Origin: Bacillota bacterium
Lineage (GTDB): Bacteria > Bacillota > Clostridia > Acetivibrionales > JAEXSP01
Length of the DNA stretch: 64,000 nt
Reading direction: 5' to 3'
Assembly: GCA_023453795.1 (NCBI GenBank)
Contig: JAEXSP010000030.1
Location: forward strand, 124,001 to 188,000
Shown one piece after another: positions 56,313-64,000 of the stretch. Within the stretch, counting starts at the first letter, position 1, and every line of letters starts with the position of its first letter. The notes under the pieces were generated by a model. The model searched no databases. It saw nothing but the letters and a program-made list of their open reading frames with translations, and was not told where the DNA came from. Made by a program: the position numbers and the translations under genes.

Positions 56313-56693
56313 CTAATCTTTATTCCGTACAATTAATTTCTTTATTTCCCCCGGAGCGTTTACAATTCCATAGACCTTAGCAGCTTCAAAAGTCTCTTTG
56401 AACAATTCCACAGTAACATCGTTGTCTATGATTAGCAGGCCTACCAATTTCAAATTGAGCTTTCTTCCGCTATCGCGCATTTTTTCAAGCTCCTTGCGGT
56501 CAAACCTGGCCATTCCGTAAACACTCATCTCTGAAGAGAATTTTTTTAGCTCCTGTGAATGGGCATTAATCTGATTTCTTATTGCTGTTCTGATAAAGTC
56601 AGACCTGTTGGTGTAGAAACATTGCTCTACCAGCAAGTCTATATTGCCAAGATCCATGGCGCCTATATTGATTGTGATTTTTTCAGTATCCAT
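56313..56693 (-). CDS. Ribbon-helix-helix (CopG-like) regulator
   Basis: A 126-residue protein with an N-terminal ribbon-helix-helix (ITINIGAMDLGNIDLLVEQ through NRSDFIRTAIRNQI) and a C-terminal domain of unknown fold that may sense a signal. A perfect inverted repeat just upstream overlaps its -10 element, so it probably represses itself and the CPBP gene. Confidence 0.82.
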   Translation of the reverse strand: MDTEKITINIGAMDLGNIDLLVEQCFYTNRSDFIRTAIRNQINAHSQELKKFSSEMSVYGMARFDRKELEKMRDSGRKLNLKLVGLLIIDNDVTVELFKETFEAAKVYGIVNAPGEIKKLIVRNKD

Positions 56694-56717
56694 ATCAACC
56701 CTCCAAAAAGCATCTGA

Positions 56718-56744
56718 ATACCATCTGTATGGATGGTATTATAT
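56718..56744 (-). promoter_or_regulatory. RHH operator overlapping promoter
   Basis: ATACCATC (56718-56725) and GATGGTAT (56732-56739), spacer 6, overlapping a minus-strand TATAAT at about 56737-56742. Confidence 0.65.
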
Positions 56745-56888
56745 TACACTCCTAAGTTTACGTCAAGTAAAAAGTTAGGAATTACTTTCAGTTATGCATA
56801 AACAAATGCATGAATGAGAGCAAGGAGAGTTTGACCATATGGAATATGATTGATATTATTATTGAAAGAGAATCGGGGGAGATTAAGA

Positions 56889-57761
56889 TTGCGTACTGAA
56901 CAAGAAATGTTTGATTTAATACTTAGTACTGCTTATAAAGATGAAAGAATCCGTGCAGTATATATGAACGGCTCAAGAACAAACAAGAATGCTGTTAAGG
57001 ATATTTTTCAGGATTATGATATTATGTATGTCGTTGAGGAAACAACTTCTTTTCGTGAAGACAAAAGTTGGATTGACCAATTTGGTGAACGGCTGTTTAT
57101 GCAATATCCTGAAGATAATTCATTTTATCAAAAAGATGTTGAGAATTGTTATGGGTGGCTTATTCAATTTACTGATGGAAATCGTCTTGATTTGCATGTG
57201 TGTACACTAAGACATGCTCTTAATAATATTAGCGAAGACAGGCTTTGTACAATATTACTTGATAAAGATAAGTGTTTGCCTAATATACCTGAGGCTACAG
57301 ATGAAGATTATTGGATAAAAAAGCCGACTGAGAAACAATTCCTGGACACATGCAATGAGTTTTGGTGGTGTCTTAATAATATTGCCAAAGGTTTATGGAG
57401 AGAAGAAATTCCATATGTAATGGATATGCTGAATTGTATCGTTCGTCCTCAGTTGATACGTCTTTTAGAATGGAAGATTGGATTCCAAACAAATTTTTCA
57501 GTCAGCACAGGGAAATCCTGCAAATACATGTACAAGTGGTTGGAAGCAAAGACTTGGAATAAATTTTTGAAAACCTACCCCTGCGGTGTTATAAAGGACA
57601 TTTGGGAAGCAGTTTTTATTATGTGCGACTTGTTTAACGATGCTGTCAGGGAAGTATCTTGCATGATGAAGGTTAAATATAATGAGATCGAGGCAAATAA
57701 TAGTTATAAGTACTTAAAAGATGTACATGTTTTGCCTAAGGATGCGAAAGAAATATATTAG
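56889..57761 (+). CDS. Aminoglycoside 6-adenylyltransferase-like (AadK)
   Basis: A 290-residue nucleotidyltransferase: MNGSRTNKN and FQDYDIMYVV hold the nucleotide and metal-binding residues; the C-terminal helical domain fits AadK/ANT(6). It adenylates streptomycin in known members; resistance here is inferred. The start is TTG at 56889 with GGGGGAG 7 bases upstream, giving the normal length; the ATA-rich longer frame to 56850 is less likely. Single gene in a stretch of unrelated accessory genes. Confidence 0.85.
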   Translation: MRTEQEMFDLILSTAYKDERIRAVYMNGSRTNKNAVKDIFQDYDIMYVVEETTSFREDKSWIDQFGERLFMQYPEDNSFYQKDVENCYGWLIQFTDGNRLDLHVCTLRHALNNISEDRLCTILLDKDKCLPNIPEATDEDYWIKKPTEKQFLDTCNEFWWCLNNIAKGLWREEIPYVMDMLNCIVRPQLIRLLEWKIGFQTNFSVSTGKSCKYMYKWLEAKTWNKFLKTYPCGVIKDIWEAVFIMCDLFNDAVREVSCMMKVKYNEIEANNSYKYLKDVHVLPKDAKEIY

Positions 57762-57785
57762 CAATGAACTTAGTGAGGGGAAAGT

Positions 57786-58505
57786 ATGGATAAATCAATC
57801 ACAATAGGGATCATAGGGGATTTTGAACCGGAACGAGTATCACATAAGGCAACAAATGAGGCATTAAGCCATTGTGCGAAATATCTGAGTATAAATCTTC
57901 AAATAAAATGGATACCTACCGAAGCAATTGTAAGTAATTCGGAAAAGCTTATCAGGGGCTTTGACGGCTTTTGGTGTGCCCCGGGAGAATACAAGAGTAC
58001 GGAAGGAGCACTAAAGGCAATTCAATTTGCCAGGGAGAAGGATTACCCCTTTATTGGGACATGCGCAGGATTTCAATATACTGTTATTGAATATGCTCAA
58101 AACAAATTGGGATTGAAGGATGTACAAAACGCTGAATACAGCCCGGATGCTGCAAATCTGATTATTACCCCTCTGTCATGCTCTTTGGTTGGCGAAACAC
58201 GTAAAATTGACATTCTGCAAACATCCAGAATCTATAGGTATTATAATAAAACTGAAGCCGATGAACGCTTTAGCTGTAGGTTTGGAATAAACCCAACATA
58301 TAGGAAAATGATAGATGAAAGCGGGTTCAAAATTGCTGCTGCGGATGAGAACGGCGAGGTAAGAATACTTGATTTATTACAAAATAAATTCTTTACAGCC
58401 ACGTTGTTTCAGCCTCAGTTGAGTTCAACACCGGAAAACCCGCATAAACTCATTTTGGCATATCTGAATCGCGCTAAAGAATTTAGTAGGGTGCCCAAAA
58501 AATAA
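57786..58505 (+). CDS. CTP synthase C-terminal-related amidotransferase-like protein
   Basis: A 239-residue stand-alone class I glutamine amidotransferase-like domain. The nucleophile Cys is kept (GTCAGFQY), but the usual HPEF of the catalytic His-Glu pair reads QPQL. So hydrolysis of glutamine is doubtful. Such proteins are known as CTP-synthase C-terminal-related (seleno)proteins. It follows the AadK-like gene by 24 bases. Confidence 0.8.
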   Translation: MDKSITIGIIGDFEPERVSHKATNEALSHCAKYLSINLQIKWIPTEAIVSNSEKLIRGFDGFWCAPGEYKSTEGALKAIQFAREKDYPFIGTCAGFQYTVIEYAQNKLGLKDVQNAEYSPDAANLIITPLSCSLVGETRKIDILQTSRIYRYYNKTEADERFSCRFGINPTYRKMIDESGFKIAAADENGEVRILDLLQNKFFTATLFQPQLSSTPENPHKLILAYLNRAKEFSRVPKK

Positions 58506-58572
58506 AATTGTAAATCTACTGTACATACCATGTATCTTGGCATGTAGGAGGATAAGGGAAGGAGGGCAAATC

Positions 58573-59076
58573 ATGTCAGAGGTTATAGATTTACTAGAAA
58601 GCAAACTTAAAATTTGTGATTTGCAATTTACGAGAAAGCCTATTTTAATAGGTGGAATGGCTATGGAGTATTATGGTATGCGAAAGTCTGGTGCAGATAT
58701 TGATTTAATAATTTGCGATGAGGATTATCAATCATTAGCACTGAAAAATCCCGAAAAGAAAAAAGATATATGGGGCGATTTAGGTGTTGTTATTGATTCA
58801 TTTGAAATATGGAGAAGTATAGCACTTTTAGACTATGATTTTTATATTAAGGACGCCATAGACGAGGGAGCTGCATTTGTGGTTTCGTTGGATAGATTAC
58901 TTTTTATGAGGGTTATTGCTATGGATGTTAAAAAGTATAAGGACGATTTGATGATGATGAAAGAATACTACTACAAGAATTTCAGTAACCAAAACTTCTT
59001 GCAAGAAGCCGGCACACATAGATTAACCTATGAAAAGAATAATGGCATAGTATTTGGCGGTAAATATACAGATTGA
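58573..59076 (+). CDS. Nucleotidyltransferase-fold protein (AbiEii-like)
   Basis: A 167-residue protein with LIGGMAMEYYGMRKSGADID, matching the GG-x-A ... R-x-x-x-DID pattern of minimal nucleotidyltransferases. GGAGG lies before the ATG at 58573. No second toxin/antitoxin gene of the AbiEi type is adjacent. Function unknown. Confidence 0.65.
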   Translation: MSEVIDLLESKLKICDLQFTRKPILIGGMAMEYYGMRKSGADIDLIICDEDYQSLALKNPEKKKDIWGDLGVVIDSFEIWRSIALLDYDFYIKDAIDEGAAFVVSLDRLLFMRVIAMDVKKYKDDLMMMKEYYYKNFSNQNFLQEAGTHRLTYEKNNGIVFGGKYTD

Positions 59077-59107
59077 TAAAATAATGGAACGCAACAAAAT
59101 GTATGGT

Positions 59108-59902
59108 TTAAATAGTCAGCTTCTTTATAAACGCATCAGGTGTCTTGTAATGACCTTTGCCTCGCATATTGGTAGTGTAGACAGCTTTTTTGGGACAGTT
59201 ATTGAAGCAGGACCAGCACCCATAGCATTTGGTCATGTCAAAGGTTGGGCTAGACTCAAATCCTATCGCATGATAAGGACACACTTCAATGCATTGGCGG
59301 CAGTCAACACATAAACCTTCATCCGCAAATAGCTGCCCTATATCCTCACGGGCTTTTGTCCGCGGTGCATAAGAAAAGGACATATCCCTTTCATCCAGAA
59401 CGACTTGAAACTCATCTGCATTTATTCCGTTTGCAATGTCTTTAATCGATTGATCAAACTTTTCAATAAACTCATTAAAGCTTTCAAGCTCAGCTCCGTC
59501 CGGATCACCCGGGTTGGTCCATCCATCTGCAATGATAGGGGGGAAATTTAGCGGAGTAATGAGTGAGTGTCCTGCAATGACTTTAAAGCCCTTTGCCTTT
59601 GCCCAATCCTTAAGTATCATCAGTGTCTTTCCACTCTCACCTGCATGGGTATTCAATATAAAAGCAGGAATCTCAGACTTCTGTGTGGGCAGCTTTTCAA
59701 AAAAATCTTGAACAAGCTTCGGAGGACCCCAATAGTCTGTATAGGTCGCAAAACCTGCGTAATCATATTCACTCAAGTCTGGAATCCGGTCTTTTGAAAT
59801 ATCTAACAGAAAGGAGTCTCCGTTCGTCAAACGAGATGCGATGTATTTACAAACGTACATGGTGTTACCTGTAGTGGAAAAAAAGAAAATTATTCCTTTC
59901 AT
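59108..59902 (-). CDS. EFR1-type flavodoxin-ferredoxin
   Basis: A 264-residue fusion. An N-terminal flavodoxin-like domain (FFFSTTGNTMYVCKYIA binds FMN phosphate) and a C-terminal 2[4Fe-4S] ferredoxin (CVDCRQCIEVCP and CYGCWSCFNNCP). It carries electrons in the cytoplasm; the partner is unknown. The divergent HxlR gene 118 bases away probably regulates it. Confidence 0.88.
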   Translation of the reverse strand: MKGIIFFFSTTGNTMYVCKYIASRLTNGDSFLLDISKDRIPDLSEYDYAGFATYTDYWGPPKLVQDFFEKLPTQKSEIPAFILNTHAGESGKTLMILKDWAKAKGFKVIAGHSLITPLNFPPIIADGWTNPGDPDGAELESFNEFIEKFDQSIKDIANGINADEFQVVLDERDMSFSYAPRTKAREDIGQLFADEGLCVDCRQCIEVCPYHAIGFESSPTFDMTKCYGCWSCFNNCPKKAVYTTNMRGKGHYKTPDAFIKKLTI

Positions 59903-60020
59903 AATTAGCCTCCATTTGTTACGTATATGGTATAATAATACTCAATGCTGTATGTGTAAGCAAGTACTTACATTTAAGTATAATAGTACCCATTTGTATA
60001 CTATAAGAAGGAGTAAGTGA

Positions 60021-60383
60021 ATGAGTAAATATTGTATTACAGATAAAAGCTGTCCTGTTGAAGATACTCTGTCTGTAATAGGCGGAAAATGGAAGGTGCT
60101 GATTTTATGGCATCTTTACGATGAAGGTATAATGAGGTTTGGAGAACTGAGGAAAGTACTTGCCAGGATCACGCAAAAAATGCTTATTCAACAGTTGAGA
60201 GAGCTTGAGGAAGATGGACTCGTTAGAAGGAATATCTATCGTCAGGTTCCTCCTAGGGTGGAGTATTCACTTACGGAAATGGGAAAAAGCATTAAAGGGA
60301 TACTTGATTCAATGTGTGATTGGGGCACAGGTTATAGGGAATACAAAAAGCAATTGGAAATGAATATGAAAAATCCCTTATAG
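60021..60383 (+). CDS. HxlR-family transcriptional regulator
   Basis: A 120-residue winged helix protein starting with CPVEDTLSVIGGKWKVLILW, which is the HxlR signature; two cysteines near the N-terminus could sense redox or electrophiles. GAAGGAG before the ATG. Divergent from the flavodoxin-ferredoxin gene. Confidence 0.92.
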   Translation: MSKYCITDKSCPVEDTLSVIGGKWKVLILWHLYDEGIMRFGELRKVLARITQKMLIQQLRELEEDGLVRRNIYRQVPPRVEYSLTEMGKSIKGILDSMCDWGTGYREYKKQLEMNMKNPL

Positions 60384-60459
60384 ACCAGATAAATTCTGTT
60401 TTACAAGGGATTAATATTTAGTATGCAGTTTTAATACATTCTCGTCTCACGGGATAGCT

Positions 60460-60936
60460 TTATTCATACTCCTTCACCAGCAGGGCCCGGATATAGCCCC
60501 TGTCCTTGGTGGTGGAATCAATGTAAAAGCCTCTTCCGTAATAAAAGCGTATAAGATCCAGATACCTTGAAGCGGTGTGAAGGCTGACTTTTTTCACTCC
60601 CTTTGACTTCAGCAGCTTATCGGCAAGATTCATGAGGGATTTTCCGATACCGATGTTGTGGTATTCCAGGCGCACCCCGAACCTGCTTATATATGCTGTA
60701 TTATCCTCTAAAATATGGATTCTTATTGTTCCGACAGGTACATCATCGATGAAAGCTATGAAGACATCTTTGCTATTTATGTCGTTTACAATAGTCTCTA
60801 TGGATTCCTCAAGTGCTTCCATCGTTCCCGAGAGGCCCGTATCCGTCATATACTTCTTGAATGCTTCATGCATGATGCCCTGAATAGCTTTTGCATCTTC
60901 AGCCTGTGCTTTTCTGATAACAAAGGAATAATTCAA
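60460..60936 (-). CDS. GNAT-family N-acetyltransferase
   Basis: A 158-residue GNAT with the acetyl-CoA loop YHNIGIGKSLMNLA. Substrate unknown. Single gene. Confidence 0.9.
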   Translation of the reverse strand: MNYSFVIRKAQAEDAKAIQGIMHEAFKKYMTDTGLSGTMEALEESIETIVNDINSKDVFIAFIDDVPVGTIRIHILEDNTAYISRFGVRLEYHNIGIGKSLMNLADKLLKSKGVKKVSLHTASRYLDLIRFYYGRGFYIDSTTKDRGYIRALLVKEYE

Positions 60937-60956
60937 TTAAATCACCACCCATAATA

Positions 60957-60984
60957 ACCCCTCCGCCGTTGGAGGGGTGTTTTA
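60957..60984 (-). terminator. Terminator of the carB-argF transcript
   Basis: ACCCCTCC/GGAGGGGT stem with 6-base loop, 60 bases past the argF stop; T-run only short. Confidence 0.55.
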
Positions 60985-61039
60985 GTACAAATAGTCCGCT
61001 TAGAACGGTTGTATTGGTATCTCTAATTTATCAATAAGT

Positions 61040-61957
61040 CTACGCCATAAGAATTGCCATAATCGCCTTTTGTACATGCATTCTATTTTCCGCCTCGTCA
61101 AATACGACTGATTGAGGCCCGTCAATGATTTCGGAGGTTACCTCATAGTCCCTGTAAGCAGGCAGGCAATGGAGGAATATTGCATCCTCTTTAGCTTTAG
61201 AGAACAGTTTGCCGTTAACCTGATAAGGTGCAAAGAGCTTGGTCCTGAATTCCTTTTCCGATTCCTGGCCCATGCTTACCCAGGTGTCTGTATATACAAC
61301 GTCAGCATCCTTTATTGCTTCTTCGGGATCTTCTGTCAAAGTTATTTTCGATCCTGATGTTCTTGCATCCTGCTGTGCTTCATAGGTTATCTGTTTATCG
61401 CATTCAAAGCCCTTCGGAGTTGCCACAGAAATGTCCATTCCCACTTTTGCGCAGCCATGGAGCAGAGAATTGGCCACATTGTTTCCGTCTCCAAGGTAAG
61501 CCATTTTTAAGCCCTTCAGAGTTCCCTTATGTTCATAGACGGTGAACAGGTCGGCAAGAATCTGGCATGGATGCATCAGATCGGTCAGACCGTTAATAAC
61601 AGGTACATTTCCGTATTTAGCCAATTCTTCGACATCACTGTGCTTAAAGGTTCTTATCATTATTCCGTCTATAAACCTTGATAATACCTGTGCGGTATCA
61701 TATATTGTCTCGCCCCTGCCCAGCTGTATGTCGTTTGAGCTGAGGAACAAAGGATATCCGCCCAGCTGATACATTCCTACTTCAAAGGAAACTCTGGTTC
61801 TGGTCGAGGATTTTGTAAATATCATGCCCAAGGTCTTGCCCTTAAGCAAATGGTGTTGAACCCCTTCTTTAGTTTGCCTTTTCAGCTTTTCTGACAGATT
61901 GAGTATTTTCTCAATTTCTTCTAAAGATAAATCGTATATGCTTATCAGATGTTTCAT
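61040..61957 (-). CDS. argF: Ornithine carbamoyltransferase
   Basis: A 305-residue enzyme of arginine synthesis: ornithine plus carbamoyl phosphate to citrulline. STRTRVSFE binds carbamoyl phosphate, HPCQILADL and HCLPAY are the other active-site motifs. It follows carB by 14 bases with AAGGAGG upstream, so the carbamoyl phosphate made by carAB feeds it directly. Confidence 0.95.
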   Translation of the reverse strand: MKHLISIYDLSLEEIEKILNLSEKLKRQTKEGVQHHLLKGKTLGMIFTKSSTRTRVSFEVGMYQLGGYPLFLSSNDIQLGRGETIYDTAQVLSRFIDGIMIRTFKHSDVEELAKYGNVPVINGLTDLMHPCQILADLFTVYEHKGTLKGLKMAYLGDGNNVANSLLHGCAKVGMDISVATPKGFECDKQITYEAQQDARTSGSKITLTEDPEEAIKDADVVYTDTWVSMGQESEKEFRTKLFAPYQVNGKLFSKAKEDAIFLHCLPAYRDYEVTSEIIDGPQSVVFDEAENRMHVQKAIMAILMA

Positions 61958-61971
61958 GGAAAACCTCCTTC

Positions 61972-64000
61972 TTATTTCAAAGATGTATTGATTGAGTATT
62001 GGTCAAGTGAGTATATTTCAGTTTCCTTTTGGTTGATAATATGCTCAAGTACCTCAAGGACCGCATTTGTGGTATCAAGTGATGTTATGCAGGGGATATT
62101 GTATTCCATTGCAGTTCTTCTTATATGGAATCCCATCCTTGAAGGTATTTTACCTTTTGTTGGAGTATTGATGACCAATTTGAGCCTATCTCCCTTGATG
62201 AACTCAATGACATCATCGCTTGCAATGTAGTCGACTTCAATGCCGACGCCCGAAAGATATGAATAGGTATCCTCGGTAGCGACAAGTTTAAAATTCAACA
62301 AGGCAAGCTTGTTTGCCACCTCGATGCATTCCTCCTTGTTCCTGTCGGCAACGGAAATAAGTACGGTTCCGCCCATGGGAATCTTTATTCCTGAAGCGAT
62401 CATTGCCTTATAAAGAGCGGATTTATAATCCTTGGCAACCCCCATTACTTCACCGGTAGACTTCATTTCAGGCCCCAGGAAGGTATCAACTGTTGTGAGC
62501 TTTGCAAAGGAAAACACCGGAGCCTTCACTGCAATGTATTCGGATTCCTTTGCCAGACCTGTCATATACCCAAGCTCACTAAGGCTTTGGCCCATTATAA
62601 GCCTTGTTGCTACATTGACCATCGGGATTCCTGTTATTTTGCTCAACACAGGAACGGTACGGCTTGCACGGGGGTTAACTTCTATTACATATACTGTGTC
62701 ATTCTGGTCAAGCACGAACTGAATATTGAAAAGACCTATAACCTTCAAAGCTTTTGCAAGCTTCTGGGTATAGTCAACGATTGTTTGCTTGGTTTCCGGA
62801 GACAAGGTTCTCGGCGGATACATTGCAATGCTGTCGCCTGAATGTACCCCTGCCCTTTCAACATGCTCCATGATGCCTGGAATCAGGACGTCTTTTCCGT
62901 CACAAATCCCGTCAACCTCCACTTCCTTGCCGTAAATATATTTGTCAATGAGTATCGGCCGTTTAGTCGATAGATCGACAGCCATAGTCATATATTCCTC
63001 GAGGGATGCATCGTTATAAACGACCTCCATGGCTCTCCCGCCCAATACATAGGAGGGACGGACAAGAACAGGATAACCGATACGGTTTGCAATTACCTTT
63101 GCCTGCTCAACAGAGAATGCTGTGCTTCCGGGAGGTATCGGTATGTCCAGCTCTTCCAGAAGCTTAAGAAATTTGTCCCTGTCTTCCGCGATGTCAATGT
63201 TCACAACTGAGGTTCCCAGTATCTTTATACCCTCGTTATACAGCGGGCCTGCAAGATTAATTGCTGTTTGCCCTCCAAACTGTACAATTACCCCAACCGG
63301 TTTTTCCTTTTTGATTACATCCAGCACGCACTCCTTGGTAAGAGGCTCGAAATAAAGCTTATCGGAGGTATCGAAATCTGTACTTACAGTTTCGGGGTTG
63401 TTATTGATAATAATTGATTCAATTCCCAAATCCTTAAGCGTTCTTACCGAATGTACGCTGCAATAGTCAAACTCTATACCTTGGCCGATTCTGATAGGGC
63501 CTGAGCCGATAACCAGCACCTTCTTATTATCCGAAACAATGACATCGTCCTTTTCTTCATAGGTTGAGTAATAATAAGGGGTAACCGCTTCAAATTCGCC
63601 TGCACAGGTATCAACTATTTTATAAACGGGACTTACTGGGTATTTATCCCTGAGCTCCAATATCTTTTCCAGCGGGACATTTGCCAGGTTGGCGATGTAT
63701 GAGTCGCCGAAACCGGCTTTCTTTGCTCTGGAATATAAATCATAATCAAGCCAGGCTATACCTGAATTTTTAACCTCTTCCGCGAGCTTTACTATTTTTT
63801 TCAGCTTTCTGATAAAGAAATCGTCAATCTTGGTTATTTTCACTATTTCTCCGGCAGTCACGCCTTTCTGCATAGCCTTGCAGATAGCGAAAATCCTTTG
63901 GTCGTGTGCCTGTTCAATGCAGGAAAGGAGTTCTTCCCTGGTCATGTTGTCAAACAGGCTGAGACCGAGCTGATAATTGAATTTGATATCTAGTGAATCT
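61972..64000 (-). CDS. carB: Carbamoyl-phosphate synthase large subunit (5' part outside window)
   Basis: The frame is open through the window edge, beyond the ATG at 63945; about 675 of about 1070 residues are visible. They cover the end of the oligomerisation domain, the second ATP-grasp domain (YPVLVRPSYVLGGRAMEVVY, EVNPRASRTVPVLSKITGIP) and the C-terminal MGS-type allosteric domain. Makes carbamoyl phosphate for arginine and pyrimidines. In an operon with argF. Confidence 0.95.
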   Translation of the reverse strand, partial: DSLDIKFNYQLGLSLFDNMTREELLSCIEQAHDQRIFAICKAMQKGVTAGEIVKITKIDDFFIRKLKKIVKLAEEVKNSGIAWLDYDLYSRAKKAGFGDSYIANLANVPLEKILELRDKYPVSPVYKIVDTCAGEFEAVTPYYYSTYEEKDDVIVSDNKKVLVIGSGPIRIGQGIEFDYCSVHSVRTLKDLGIESIIINNNPETVSTDFDTSDKLYFEPLTKECVLDVIKKEKPVGVIVQFGGQTAINLAGPLYNEGIKILGTSVVNIDIAEDRDKFLKLLEELDIPIPPGSTAFSVEQAKVIANRIGYPVLVRPSYVLGGRAMEVVYNDASLEEYMTMAVDLSTKRPILIDKYIYGKEVEVDGICDGKDVLIPGIMEHVERAGVHSGDSIAMYPPRTLSPETKQTIVDYTQKLAKALKVIGLFNIQFVLDQNDTVYVIEVNPRASRTVPVLSKITGIPMVNVATRLIMGQSLSELGYMTGLAKESEYIAVKAPVFSFAKLTTVDTFLGPEMKSTGEVMGVAKDYKSALYKAMIASGIKIPMGGTVLISVADRNKEECIEVANKLALLNFKLVATEDTYSYLSGVGIEVDYIASDDVIEFIKGDRLKLVINTPTKGKIPSRMGFHIRRTAMEYNIPCITSLDTTNAVLEVLEHIINQKETEIYSLDQYSINTSLK

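Noticed and set aside
60371..60412. Terminator after the HxlR gene
   Set aside because: An AATCCCTT/AAGGGATT inverted repeat exists but its loop is large and no T-run follows.

Overview
The window looks like a chromosomal segment of an anaerobic, cellulolytic, endospore-forming clostridium of the Ruminiclostridium / Clostridium cluster III type. This rests on three separate secreted glycoside hydrolases with dockerins (GH9, GH11, GH5), a sporulation regulator SpoIIID beside an MreB/Mbl gene, a sensory [FeFe] hydrogenase, a clostridial-type bifunctional AdhE, and low-GC intergenic DNA. The species assignment is an inference. No rRNA, tRNA, CRISPR array or intact insertion sequence was seen.

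Layout. 1-6720: a plus-strand fermentation unit with a sensory hydrogenase (truncated by the window edge), a SpoIIE-type phosphatase, adhE, and a TnpB-family protein that has lost two of its three RuvC catalytic acids, followed by a compact structured RNA candidate and a strong terminator. 6746-8396: a DUF1275 membrane protein and two small unknown proteins, one with its ribosome binding site inside a 14-bp hairpin. 8476-19107: an eight-gene minus-strand operon (two unknowns, an ATP-dependent ligase-like protein, SWIM zinc finger, HEAT repeats, MoxR AAA+ ATPase, DUF5682, VWA). 19324-23045: a tetR-controlled FtsX/ATPase exporter. 23256-25436: GH9-CBM3c-dockerin cellulase. 25516-27406: a YwgA-like / HD phosphohydrolase pair. 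28053-31525: spoIIID, mreB/mbl and an exported FAD oxidoreductase. 31527-35471: tagA, a GT4-CsaB fusion and an epimerase (cell-wall polymer genes). 35675-37463: split transketolase.

37701-45050: a RiPP gene cluster. It contains three tandemly duplicated Cys-rich (CXXX-repeat) precursor genes, a small accessory protein, a two-module radical SAM maturase, a subtilisin-like protease, an ABC exporter and an orphan LuxR-type response regulator. The precursor array arose by segmental duplication whose unit also carries the tail of the transketolase gene.

45373-50364: lemA-TPM-LURP genes, a NiCo riboswitch with a cation diffusion facilitator, and a DEAD-box helicase. 50675-55406: a CysRS-like protein without the catalytic core, a GH11 xylanase, a HAD phosphatase and a GH5 cellulase. 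55589-60936: accessory single genes (CPBP protease with an RHH regulator, aminoglycoside 6-adenylyltransferase-like, CTP-synthase-C-terminal-like, nucleotidyltransferase-like, EFR1 ferredoxin with divergent HxlR, GNAT). 61040-64000: argF and carB (cut by the window edge).

The two best candidates for undescribed biology are the nuclease-dead TnpB protein with its 3' RNA in the adhE operon, and the amplified CXXX-repeat RiPP locus. The MoxR/VWA/DUF5682/SWIM/ligase operon is a third.
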